Shown here: positions 17,322 through 25,079 of the stretch, one piece after another | How positions within the stretch are numbered: position 1 is the stretch's first letter | Layout of the letters: the number at the start of each line of letters is the position of its first letter | DNA from: Treponema sp. UBA4319 | GTDB taxonomy: Bacteria > Spirochaetota > Spirochaetia > Treponematales > Treponemataceae | Direction of reading: 5' to 3' | Assembly (NCBI GenBank): GCA_002393865.1 | Contig: DGUD01000196.1 | Location: 1 to 58,816 of the forward strand | Length of the DNA stretch: 58,816 bases | Made by a program: the position numbers and the translations under genes | The notes under the pieces: model-generated | What the model was told of the DNA's origin: nothing | Seen by the model: only the letters and a program-made list of their open reading frames with translations | The model's database searches: none

Positions 17322-17909
17322 GTGGGCTTTGACCAGACATTGCTCTATTTCGGGGCGCCAGCGCTTTGCGGCCTGAAGGCGGCGAATCTCGTTTCTGTTG
17401 CGGACGAGCTTGCGGATGCCAACGGGCAGAATATCCTCGCAATCAACGAGGAGCTTGCGCAGAGCGGCAGGAAGATTGTGCGGATAAAACGGGGTGGTGG
17501 CAGGACGCTTTTTTTCCTGTATGACAGGAATATGCTGGGGCTGGCCGTTTCAAAAAAAAATGTGCAGCGTTATCTTGCGAAAAAAAACTATCCTGTTTAT
17601 AATGGCTTGGATGCAATTCTTGCAGAGCTTCTTCGCAGGCTTTCGAGTCAGACAGATTTTCCGCACGAGATAGGCATATTCCTTGGTTACCCGCTGGCAG
17701 ACGTCATTCTTTTTGAGAAATCAAAAGGAAAGGGCTGCCTGTATTCGGGATTGTGGAAGGTGTACGGGAACGTTCAGGAATCTGTCTGCAAGATGACCTT
17801 GTACAGGAACTGCTGCGTGAGGTGCAGCCGCCTTTTTGAGCGCGGCATGAAACTCACGGACATCAGCAGGAACTATAATAAGATTGCGGGGCTGCCGGAA
17901 CCGGTATGA
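17322..17909 (+). CDS. DUF3793 family protein
   Basis: 195 residues with a GTG start at 17322. It matches DUF3793: an N-terminal CAPAL-like GAPALCGLKAANLVS (11-25), a central LFFLYDRNML motif, and a C-terminal GIFLGYPLADVILF with Cys-rich CLYSGLWKVYGN and CCVRCSRLFERG segments. Soluble, function unknown. The family is often found next to flavodoxins and Feo genes in anaerobes, exactly as here. First gene of a plus-strand operon whose promoter carries a perfect palindromic box, so it is probably iron-regulated. Confidence 0.85.
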   Translation: MGFDQTLLYFGAPALCGLKAANLVSVADELADANGQNILAINEELAQSGRKIVRIKRGGGRTLFFLYDRNMLGLAVSKKNVQRYLAKKNYPVYNGLDAILAELLRRLSSQTDFPHEIGIFLGYPLADVILFEKSKGKGCLYSGLWKVYGNVQESVCKMTLYRNCCVRCSRLFERGMKLTDISRNYNKIAGLPEPV

Positions 17910-17935
17910 CTATGGCGTCCCGCCATGGAGGAAAC

Positions 17936-18352
17936 ATGAAGAAGGCTGTGGTCTATGCATCGACGACGGGCAATACGGAGGCAATGGCGCTTGCTGTCGC
18001 TGAGGGAGCAAAGGATTCTGGTGCGGATGTCGTGCTTGCGACGGCGGACACCGCGGATGCCGCGGACGTGCTCTCTGCCGACGTGCTCTTCCTTGGAAGC
18101 CCTGCCATGGGTGACGAGGTGCTTGAGGATTCCATGGAGGAATTCTTCACGAAGATTGAGGGAAGTATCAGCGGAAAGAAGGTTGCCCTTTTTGGTTCCT
18201 ATGACTGGGGCGACGGGCAGTGGCTCCGGGATTGGGCGGGACGCGTCTCTTCTCAGGGCGCGACCGTAATCAACGGTGAAGGCCTGAAGCTGCATCTTGC
18301 GCCGGAGGCCGATGGCCTTGAGGAATGCAAGAAGCTTGGTGCTCAGAATTAA
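17936..18352 (+). CDS. Flavodoxin (short-chain)
   Basis: 138 residues from ATG 17936, preceded by GGAGG. The FMN phosphate loop YASTTGNTEAMA is at 6-17, followed by the acidic ATADTADAADVLSADVLFLGSPAMGDEVLEDS region and the C-terminal GSYDWGDGQWLRDW flavin-contact segment. It is a short-chain flavodoxin of usual length. Flavodoxin replaces ferredoxin under iron shortage in many bacteria, which fits its place in an apparently iron-controlled operon, 26 nt after the DUF3793 stop. Confidence 0.9.
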   Translation: MKKAVVYASTTGNTEAMALAVAEGAKDSGADVVLATADTADAADVLSADVLFLGSPAMGDEVLEDSMEEFFTKIEGSISGKKVALFGSYDWGDGQWLRDWAGRVSSQGATVINGEGLKLHLAPEADGLEECKKLGAQN

Positions 18353-18410
18353 GCCTGCACATGTGGCTGTGTGTGGTTAATTATATATTAATACATAAGG
18401 AGATGTCAGT

Positions 18411-18620
18411 ATGACGGAAGGCACAAAAAAATTTTTGTGGGGCGTGGCTGCAGGGCTTGCTGCTGCAGTGGTCATCAAGTCTGATCCGTTCCGCAAGGGC
18501 TGCGCACGGGTCATAGCCGGAGGAATCCAGCTGAAGGATGATGCCAAAGAGTATTTTGAGACAATCAAAGAAGATGCCGAGGACGTAAAAGCGGAGAACG
18601 ACGCCAAGGCAAAAGCGTAA
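18411..18620 (+). CDS. Small glycine-rich membrane-anchor protein (DUF6110/FezA-like candidate)
   Basis: 69 residues from ATG 18411, preceded by AAGGAG. Residues 8-22 form a short hydrophobic, glycine- and alanine-rich segment (WGVAAGLAAAVVIKS). The rest is a charged amphipathic helix rich in Lys, Asp and Glu. No catalytic motif. The gene lies 70 nt before a heavy-metal P-type ATPase. Small proteins of this shape beside such ATPases are annotated DUF6110, and ferrosome clusters carry a comparable small membrane protein. I recall this link without being able to test it here, so the family name is tentative. Confidence 0.6.
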   Translation: MTEGTKKFLWGVAAGLAAAVVIKSDPFRKGCARVIAGGIQLKDDAKEYFETIKEDAEDVKAENDAKAKA

Positions 18621-18690
18621 GGGGATGCCGGATGATTCGCGCGCGGATTGTCCGGCTTTCCTATAATCTCAGGGTACAAGGTATCTATAT

Positions 18691-20796
18691 ATGGAATTTA
18701 CAGTAAAGCATTCTCTTCCGGGCAGAATCCGGGTTGCTTACAATAAGAGGCGTATAACTAAGCGGCAGGCTGCTTTGGCTCAGAGTCTGCTTTCTGTGCA
18801 AGAAGGAATGGACGATGTCACGGTGAATTATGTGACAGGAACATTCCTTTTGTATTATGACACGGCAGTCCTTTCCGAGAAAAAAATCAAGGCGTATTTT
18901 ATGGCGCTTTCGGACAAGTATCTGGATGACCGTGAGCTGCTCAACTCCGTCGATGAGCCGCAGGAGCAGGACAACCTGCTCTTTGACCTTACGATGATGG
19001 TAATCGGGCATTACGGCAAGCTGCTGCTGCCGCCGCCGCTGCGCCTGCTGCTGCGCGTGTGGTCGCTGGCTCCCCGTATCGTCAAGGGAATGCAGCATGT
19101 CGCGCAGGGGAATCTTTTTAAGTCAGAGGTGCTCGATGCGACTGCCATCGGTATGGCTCTGCTGACCGGCGACACAAAGACAGCCTCGAACATCAATTTC
19201 CTGCTGAACATCGGCGACACGATAGAAGAATTCACCAAGAAAAAATCTTATAGCGACCTTGCGGACAGGCTCTTGTCCCAGAATGACCAGGTGCAGCTGG
19301 TGCAGGGTAATACGGAAAAGACCGTAAGGCTCGCGATGCTCAAGCAGGATGATGTCGTGGTCGTGCGTACAGGGGGCATGATTCCGGCGGACGGTGATAT
19401 TATCCGTGGCGAAGGCCTCGTGAACCAGGCATCGATAACAGGGGAGCCGCTTGCGGTGGAAAAGCGGACCGGGCTGACCGTTTTTGCGGGGACGATAGTG
19501 CAGGAGGGCGAGCTCTATATCCATGTGCGCGCCGTCGGAAGCCAGACGAAAGTCCAGAATATCCTTGCGATGATTGACAAATCCCAGCAGCTCAAAGTCT
19601 CTTCCCAGGTGCGCTCCGAGCTCCTTGCCGACCAGCTGGTAAAGTACAACTTCCTCCTTTCCCTCGTGGTCTTTCTTGCTACGCGGAACGTCACAAAGGT
19701 AATGGCGACCCTGATGGTGGACTATTCCTGCGCGATGAAGCTTGCCGCCCCGATTGCGGTTCTGAGCGCCATGAAGGAGGCGAGCGATTACGGCATAATC
19801 GTAAAGGGCGGAAAATTCCTTGAGGATGTCTCCCGCGCGGACACGGTTGTCTTTGACAAGACCGGGACGCTGACCGCCGCAGTTCCCCGGCTTTCCCGTA
19901 TCATCGCCTTCGGGGGGCGCAGCGAGGACGACGTGCTGCGGACAGCCGCCTGCCTGGAGGAGCATTTTGCCCATCCTGTGGCCAATGCCATCGTGCATGC
20001 CGCAAAGGAGCGCGGCATCGAGCACCCTGAGGAGCATGCGAAGGTCGAATACATTGTTGCCCACGGTATCGCCACCGAACTGAACGGAAAGCGCCTGCTG
20101 ATTGGCAGCTACCATTTTGTCTTTGAGGATGAGAAGACGCAGCTTCCGGAGCACTTCGATGAGCTCAAGAAAACAGCGATAGAGCGGGGCGAGTCCTTGC
20201 TCTACCTTGCGGAGGAGCGGCAGCTGGTAGGGGTGTTTGCGATTAACGATCCCGTGCGGGACAACGCGGCTGATATCATCCAGCGCCTGCATGAGAGCGG
20301 CATAAAGAACTGCACGATGATTACGGGCGACGACGAGGGCGCCGCAAAAACGGCCGCCAAGCTGACGCATATTGACCATTATATTTCTCAGGCTCTGCCG
20401 GAGGACAAGGTTGCATATATCAAGAAGCAGCAGAAAAAAGGCCATAAGGTCATCATGATTGGGGACGGCATAAACGATGCGCCTGCGCTTGTTGCGGCCG
20501 AGACCGGCATTGCCATGGGTGACTGCGCCGCGATTACAGGCGAGACGGCGGATATAGTCCTGAACGCTGATGACGGGCTTGCCGGACTGTACCGTACCAG
20601 AGTCATGGGGCTGCGGCTGCTGGATAAAATCGATACGAATAACCGGAGCATCGTAAAAGTCAACACGGCGCTCATGATGGCGGGGCTTTTTGGCTTTGTG
20701 AGCCCCTCGCTTGCCGCTGTGCTGCATAACGCCTCTACGATTTTGTTCTGCGCAAAATCAGCGCGGCCGCTGCTGGAGCCTTCCCATGCAGTATAA
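18691..20796 (+). CDS. Heavy-metal P1B-type ATPase with atypical metal motif (FezB-like candidate)
   Basis: 701 residues. Residues 1-90 resemble an HMA_2 domain (LPGRIRV at 9-15) without the CxxC pair. The ATPase core is complete: TGE (250-252), phosphorylation loop DKTGT (Asp389), HP (428-429), TGD and GDGIND (591-596). The membrane motif that is normally CPC, SPC or TPC is replaced by SCA (346-348, in DYSCAMKLAAP). The final spans hold the HN-S-T and ARPL residues typical of P1B pumps. The SCA variant and degenerate HMA_2 domain recall the P1B-6 subgroup that includes the ferrosome ATPase FezB. Likely moves iron across the inner or an internal membrane. It overlaps the next gene by 11 nt. 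Confidence 0.8.
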   Translation: MEFTVKHSLPGRIRVAYNKRRITKRQAALAQSLLSVQEGMDDVTVNYVTGTFLLYYDTAVLSEKKIKAYFMALSDKYLDDRELLNSVDEPQEQDNLLFDLTMMVIGHYGKLLLPPPLRLLLRVWSLAPRIVKGMQHVAQGNLFKSEVLDATAIGMALLTGDTKTASNINFLLNIGDTIEEFTKKKSYSDLADRLLSQNDQVQLVQGNTEKTVRLAMLKQDDVVVVRTGGMIPADGDIIRGEGLVNQASITGEPLAVEKRTGLTVFAGTIVQEGELYIHVRAVGSQTKVQNILAMIDKSQQLKVSSQVRSELLADQLVKYNFLLSLVVFLATRNVTKVMATLMVDYSCAMKLAAPIAVLSAMKEASDYGIIVKGGKFLEDVSRADTVVFDKTGTLTAAVPRLSRIIAFGGRSEDDVLRTAACLEEHFAHPVANAIVHAAKERGIEHPEEHAKVEYIVAHGIATELNGKRLLIGSYHFVFEDEKTQLPEHFDELKKTAIERGESLLYLAEERQLVGVFAINDPVRDNAADIIQRLHESGIKNCTMITGDDEGAAKTAAKLTHIDHYISQALPEDKVAYIKKQQKKGHKVIMIGDGINDAPALVAAETGIAMGDCAAITGETADIVLNADDGLAGLYRTRVMGLRLLDKIDTNNRSIVKVNTALMMAGLFGFVSPSLAAVLHNASTILFCAKSARPLLEPSHAV

Positions 20797-21121
20797 TTAT
20801 TTTCCCGGCAGGCTGCGCGTGCGCGATTCCGTATTCAGGGTGGAAGAAATCCGCGCTGCCGCTATCCGTGCGGTGCGTCTGCTTGCCGATGACGTGCAGA
20901 TACAGTACAACGAAAAAACATCGAGCATCCTTGCGGTATATGACGCGTCAAAGCTCAATGTCGATGACCTGCGCCCGCTGCTTCCCTATCTCCTTAAGAT
21001 TGAGCCGAAGGTCAGGTTCTATACGCCTGCCAAAAAACAGGATATCCTTGACGGCATTCAGGAGATTGAGCGGCGGATAGCGCAGGGCTTGTCCGGAAAA
21101 CAGCAGCCGCGGCAGCAATAG
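20786..21121 (+). CDS. Stand-alone HMA_2-like protein
   Basis: 111 residues from ATG 20786 (GGAG upstream), overlapping the ATPase stop, so translation is coupled. The N-terminus FPGRLRVRD repeats the LPGRIRV pattern of the ATPase N-terminal domain, with the same lack of a CxxC pair. The rest reads as a ferredoxin-like fold (VQIQYNEKTSSILAVYD) and a charged helical tail. It could be a partner of the ATPase and may match the HMA-like member (FezC-type) of ferrosome clusters. No enzymatic motif is seen. Confidence 0.65.
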   Translation: MQYNYFPGRLRVRDSVFRVEEIRAAAIRAVRLLADDVQIQYNEKTSSILAVYDASKLNVDDLRPLLPYLLKIEPKVRFYTPAKKQDILDGIQEIERRIAQGLSGKQQPRQQ

Positions 21122-21149
21122 CGCCGTTTTTTGCCGCCGGAAGCCGAAG

Positions 21150-22130
21150 ATGAATCTGTCCGATTTTTTTGCTCAGCTGTACAGCCGCGGCGTATCGGGG
21201 AACGGGATAGAGCGTTTCTTCTGCAGCGACGACGGGAAGAGCTCCCTCTACTTTTCCTCTCCTTTCCGCGGCGTGTTCTGCTGGGTAAACGATATTTTCT
21301 GCAGGGAAATCCCGATGGACGTGCAGGGGGATTTCTCCGGCTTCTCCCTTAATTTTTGCCAGGAAGGTGCCTGCGAGGTTTCGCTCCTCAACGGGAATTT
21401 CGTCTATGTCTCAAAGGGTGTGCTGAGCATGGATACCAGCATGGTAAAGAGTGGGCATTACTATCCTTCGTCGCGCTACCGGGGGCTGGAGCTTGTGTTT
21501 GATTTGTCGGCCATCGCCGCAGACGGCGGGGAGCTTGCCCGCTTTGGTTTTGACCCCTTTGCATTCGAGCGGCTTCTGTACAAAGAGGCGGCGAGCGGCA
21601 GCCTTATGGTGATGCCGTCTCCTGCATGGCAGCGGAAAGCCGCTTTCCTTGCGGACAAGATGGCATCCTTTTCCGTCTCTATGGCAGAAATCCGTTTTTA
21701 TGTGATGGAGCTGCTTTTTCTGCTTGCGCATGATTCCGGAAACAGAAAGTCGCTGCATCTGCCGAGCCTTACGAAGGGGCAGCGGCTGCTTGCCACGGAG
21801 GCCGAGCGGCTGCTTTCCGCTGATTTGTCCAGACATCTTACGGTTGAGCAGCTTTCCGCTATGCTTGGGGTGAGCCCGTCTTCGCTCAAGAAATATTTTT
21901 CGCAGTGCTATGGGGAATGCATTTCCGTGTACCTGCACAGAAAGCGGATGGAGCATGCCGCCCGTCTGCTGGCGCAGGGGAGTCTTTCCGTGGGAAAAAT
22001 CGGCGAGGCGGTGGGCTACCAGAATCAGGGCAAATTCGGCATGGCCTTTAAGGAATTTTTTGGCGAGACACCTTTGGAGTACAGGCGCTGCCATAACTCG
22101 CCGGATACAAGATTTTCAGGACAGTTTTAG
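21150..22130 (+). CDS. AraC-family transcriptional regulator
   Basis: 326 residues. The C-terminal about 100 residues contain two helix-turn-helix motifs of the AraC type (LTVEQLSAMLGVSPSSLKKYFSQCYG and VGKIGEAVGYQNQGKFGMAFKEFFGETPLEYRR). The N-terminal 215 residues have no recognised domain and could sense a metal or siderophore-like ligand, as in the AraC regulators of iron uptake. It lies at the end of the ATPase block and just before the second feo operon, so it may control one or both. A terminator follows at 22164. Confidence 0.88.
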   Translation: MNLSDFFAQLYSRGVSGNGIERFFCSDDGKSSLYFSSPFRGVFCWVNDIFCREIPMDVQGDFSGFSLNFCQEGACEVSLLNGNFVYVSKGVLSMDTSMVKSGHYYPSSRYRGLELVFDLSAIAADGGELARFGFDPFAFERLLYKEAASGSLMVMPSPAWQRKAAFLADKMASFSVSMAEIRFYVMELLFLLAHDSGNRKSLHLPSLTKGQRLLATEAERLLSADLSRHLTVEQLSAMLGVSPSSLKKYFSQCYGECISVYLHRKRMEHAARLLAQGSLSVGKIGEAVGYQNQGKFGMAFKEFFGETPLEYRRCHNSPDTRFSGQF

Positions 22131-22163
22131 TTTGGTGGGATTGCTGTAAGTCCCGCGTCTCAC

Positions 22164-22194
22164 GGCGCCCGTTTGGGAGCGGCGCCTTTTTTTT
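22164..22194 (+). terminator. Rho-independent terminator after the AraC gene
   Basis: Two copies of self-complementary GGCGCC (22164-22169 and 22181-22186) form the stem, followed by eight T (22187-22194). Confidence 0.8.
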
Positions 22195-22256
22195 GCATGC
22201 CAGCAGGAGCAAAAAAATACCGGAGGGGATAGAAAAAAAGTTCCTTTTTGTATAGA

Positions 22257-22272
22257 GTTGTTTATATTTAAC
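22257..22272 (+). promoter_or_regulatory. Operator-like box upstream of the second feo operon
   Basis: GTTGTTTATATTTAAC shares the GTT...TAAC outer arms and TTTAT core with the palindrome at 17289-17304. It lies 23 nt ahead of feoA in an AT-rich promoter region. Confidence 0.4.
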
Positions 22273-22294
22273 TTGTGTAAATAAGAGGTTATGT

Positions 22295-22516
22295 ATGAAA
22301 ACGTTAACTGACCTTGCGAAGGATGCGAAAGGCGTCGTTGCCTCGGTGAGCGGGGATTCCCGTTTTGTGAGCCGGATAACATCCATCGGGATTACCCCTG
22401 GCTGCGAAGTAGTGATGGTTAAGAACGAAAAGCACCGTCCGCTTCTGGTGTACGCCAGGGATACGATGATTGCGCTGAACCGCAACGAATGCAGGAATAT
22501 TTTGATTGAGGGCTGA
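22295..22516 (+). CDS. feoA: FeoA (third copy, second feo operon)
   Basis: 73 residues, a single FeoA domain (SRITSIGITPGCEVVMVKNEKHRPLLVYARDTMIALNRNECRNILIEG). Leading AGAGG ribosome site. It departs from the consensus more than the copy at 9306 but keeps the fold-defining GITPG and ALNRNE pattern. The stop lies 10 nt before the FeoB start, which is preceded by GAGGAG. Partner of the second FeoB. Confidence 0.85.
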   Translation: MKTLTDLAKDAKGVVASVSGDSRFVSRITSIGITPGCEVVMVKNEKHRPLLVYARDTMIALNRNECRNILIEG

Positions 22517-22526
22517 GGAGTCTGTT

Positions 22527-24551
22527 ATGAACAAGGATACGGAAAAAGTAATCGCGCTGCTCGGTCAGCCGAATTCAGGAAAATCGACGCTGTTCAATGC
22601 GCTTACCGGGCTGAAGCAGCATGTCGGCAACTGGCCGGGAAAAACGGTCGAAAAAAAAGAAGGGCATTTTGAGCATGGCGGCGTAAAGTATCTGGTTGCC
22701 GACCTGCCCGGCACCTACAGCCTTTCTGCAAATTCCGACGAGGAGATGATAACGCGTGACTACATCGCGGGCGGAACCGCCGATGTGGTCTGCATCCTTG
22801 CGGACAGCTCCCAGCTGCAGCGCAGCCTGTACATGCTTGCGGATTACGCGGGTATCTCCGTGCCGGTCTTCCTTGTGCTGAACATGAGCGATGTCGCCGC
22901 CGAGCAGGGAAAGAAAATCGACGCCGATGCGATTTCCGCAAAGCTGGGGATTCCCGTGGTGCTTTTTTCCGCGCAGGATACCAAGCACTACGACGGCTTT
23001 TTTGCCGCGCTTGAGACCGCGCTGTCCAAAAAGACGGTGCTGGATGCATCTGCACTCGCCGCAAAATACGAGCAGATTGCGTCGTACCGGGAATTAAAGG
23101 GGCTTGTGCCGGATAATGTGATACCGGGATATTCTTCTGTGTGGCTTGCGGCAAAGGCGCTGGAAGGCGATGCCCCTGTCCGCGCGAAAATCCGATCCGC
23201 GCTGGACAGCGGTAAACGCTCTGCCTTTGACAAGGCTGTCGCGGCGGAAGAGAAAGGCATGCTTCTTACGGGCGAGCGGAAATTTGCATGGATTGACGAG
23301 GTCTTGCAGGGAAGCCTGAGCAGCAAAAAAGAACGCCGCTCTCTTGGTTCCTTTGACCGCCTGATAACGCATCGTGTCTGGGGCAAGCCGGTTGTCGTGC
23401 TTACTGTTCTGTTGGGGCTTATCGCATCCTTTATTCCGGCGCTTCCTTTCATGGGGATTGGCAGTGCCTTTGGTGCTTTGATAAATCCTGTCAGCTCCCT
23501 GCTGAACAATATAGGCTGCCCTGCGATTATTACTGCGATTCTTTGTGATGTCGTAATAAATTCTCTAAGCTTTATCCTGAAAATGCTGGGCTTTGTCTTT
23601 GGTGTCACGCTTGTATTCGGACTTCTGGAAGAGGTCGGCGTGATGGCTCGGATCTCTTATGTCTTTGATAATACAATGGCAAAGCTGGGGCTTCAGGGAA
23701 AATCCGTTATGCCTTTCCTTGTAAGCTTTGGCTGTACAATGGGCGGAGCTGCCGGCGCCCGCGTCATTGATAACTGGGGACAGAAGGTTCTGACAATTGC
23801 GCTGGCTTGGGCTATTCCTTGTGGTGCGGCATGGTCTGTTGTGCCGATGCTTTCGTCAGTCTGGTTCGGTGCAGGTGCGCCCCTTGTGATTGTCGCAATC
23901 CTTGCGGTAATGATTCTCCACATGTGGCTTACTTCAAAGCTTTTTGGCCGCTCTCTCGTAAAAAAAGAAGACCGCTACGGGATGATTATGGAGCTTCCTC
24001 CGTATCACAAGCCGAAGTGGGGCGCACTTTTCAGATACGTTCTTGGCCGGACAAAAGATACATTCTTCCGGGTACTGAAGGTTGTGCTTCTTGTTTCCTT
24101 TGTCTTCTGGCTTCTTACCTTTACGACAAGCGGCTCTATGGACAATTCAGTCCTGTATAAGGTCGGAAAGTTTATTGAGCCTGTAACCAAGATTTTTGGT
24201 CTGGGCTGGAAAACCTTCATGGCCTTTATCGCTTCTTCAATCGGAAAGGAAGGTGCCATCGGCGTTTTAAGTACAATCTTTACGGATCACAGCATGCTGA
24301 CGGTCGGCGGTACGGTTGCAGGTGGCGCAGTTGCGAATATCAATGAGCTCCTTGTCGCAAATGTAGCAAAGCCTGAGGCGCTGGCCTTTATCTTTGCGAT
24401 TACCTTCAACATGCCGTGCATCGTCGCCCTTGCCGCGACGTATCAGGAGACGCATTCCGCAAAGTGGACGGCTATCATCGCGTTGTACTACACGGCGCTT
24501 GCGCTGGTGCTGGCCTGCATTGCCTATCACATCGGGCTGCTTATCTGGTAG
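22527..24551 (+). CDS. feoB: FeoB ferrous iron transporter (second system)
   Basis: 674 residues from ATG 22527 (chosen over 22506 for its GAGGAG site and FeoB-like N-terminus). G1 GQPNSGKST (11-19), G3 DLPG, G4 NMSD; then the membrane part with SFGCTMGGAAGAR and AIPCGAAWS Cys motifs. It is shorter than the first FeoB and replaces the canonical GNPNCGKTT loop by GQPNSGKST, so the two are clearly distinct paralogues. Inner-membrane Fe(II) uptake. Followed by a FeoC-like gene, which the first system lacks. Confidence 0.93.
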   Translation: MNKDTEKVIALLGQPNSGKSTLFNALTGLKQHVGNWPGKTVEKKEGHFEHGGVKYLVADLPGTYSLSANSDEEMITRDYIAGGTADVVCILADSSQLQRSLYMLADYAGISVPVFLVLNMSDVAAEQGKKIDADAISAKLGIPVVLFSAQDTKHYDGFFAALETALSKKTVLDASALAAKYEQIASYRELKGLVPDNVIPGYSSVWLAAKALEGDAPVRAKIRSALDSGKRSAFDKAVAAEEKGMLLTGERKFAWIDEVLQGSLSSKKERRSLGSFDRLITHRVWGKPVVVLTVLLGLIASFIPALPFMGIGSAFGALINPVSSLLNNIGCPAIITAILCDVVINSLSFILKMLGFVFGVTLVFGLLEEVGVMARISYVFDNTMAKLGLQGKSVMPFLVSFGCTMGGAAGARVIDNWGQKVLTIALAWAIPCGAAWSVVPMLSSVWFGAGAPLVIVAILAVMILHMWLTSKLFGRSLVKKEDRYGMIMELPPYHKPKWGALFRYVLGRTKDTFFRVLKVVLLVSFVFWLLTFTTSGSMDNSVLYKVGKFIEPVTKIFGLGWKTFMAFIASSIGKEGAIGVLSTIFTDHSMLTVGGTVAGGAVANINELLVANVAKPEALAFIFAITFNMPCIVALAATYQETHSAKWTAIIALYYTALALVLACIAYHIGLLIW

Positions 24552-24596
24552 GCCGGGACTTTCCCTTGCGTTCTTGGGCTGTGCCGGGAGGCTTGT

Positions 24597-24881
24597 ATGG
24601 AAGCATTGCTTGATTTGTTGAAAGACGGTACTTCCCGTTCCGTGGAGCTGCTTGCGGTTGAGCTGCATACCACAACGGAGGACGTGCGGCGCCAGATGGA
24701 GTTTCTGGAGCGGGCGGGCTATATCCGCCGCGTCCTCAATACGGGGGCTGACTGCGGGAATGGGGGCTGCGCCGGGTGCAGCGCTCATGCAAAGTCCGGA
24801 AAGACCTGCTCCGGCTGTCTCCCGGATGGCGGCTTTGCCCACATGGGCGAGATGTGGGAGTTTGTGCGCCGCCCTTCCTGA
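24597..24881 (+). CDS. FeoC-like winged-helix Fe-S protein
   Basis: 94 residues from ATG 24597 (GGGAGG upstream). The first 45 residues form a winged helix (SRSVELLAVELHTTTEDVRRQMEFLERAGYIRRV). A loop with five Cys follows (DCGNGGCAGCSAH and KTCSGC), as in FeoC-type proteins that bind a 4Fe-4S cluster in the wing. FeoC may sense oxygen or iron and protect FeoB. Last gene of the second feo operon, 45 nt after feoB, followed by a strong terminator. Confidence 0.8.
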   Translation: MEALLDLLKDGTSRSVELLAVELHTTTEDVRRQMEFLERAGYIRRVLNTGADCGNGGCAGCSAHAKSGKTCSGCLPDGGFAHMGEMWEFVRRPS

Positions 24882-24901
24882 CGGCGTTGCCGGAGACAGA
24901 A

Positions 24902-24940
24902 AAACGCCAGCTTCCGGCAGGAGGCTGGCGTTTGTTTTTT
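24902..24940 (+). terminator. Strong bidirectional terminator
   Basis: A 14-bp stem with one wobble pair and a GGCA loop (24902-24915 with 24920-24933), flanked by A-run and T-run. It would stop feoC transcription rightward and metQ transcription leftward. Confidence 0.92.
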
Positions 24941-25079
24941 GGTGTGCGGGGGGCAGGTTGCGGGGCGCCTGGCTCAGAAATCTGCCCGCTGGAAATGAGC
25001 GTTGCAAGCGGCGTTATGGGAGCTGCTTGCAAGTTTCAGGAGCCGCGGAATGCCTCCGGAGGAGACGTTCCGGCTTTTC

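Noticed and set aside
16810..21121. Plain copper-resistance operon
   Set aside because: The HMA protein has a copper-type CxxC, but the ATPase lacks CPC, its own domain lacks CxxC, and the flanks are all iron genes.
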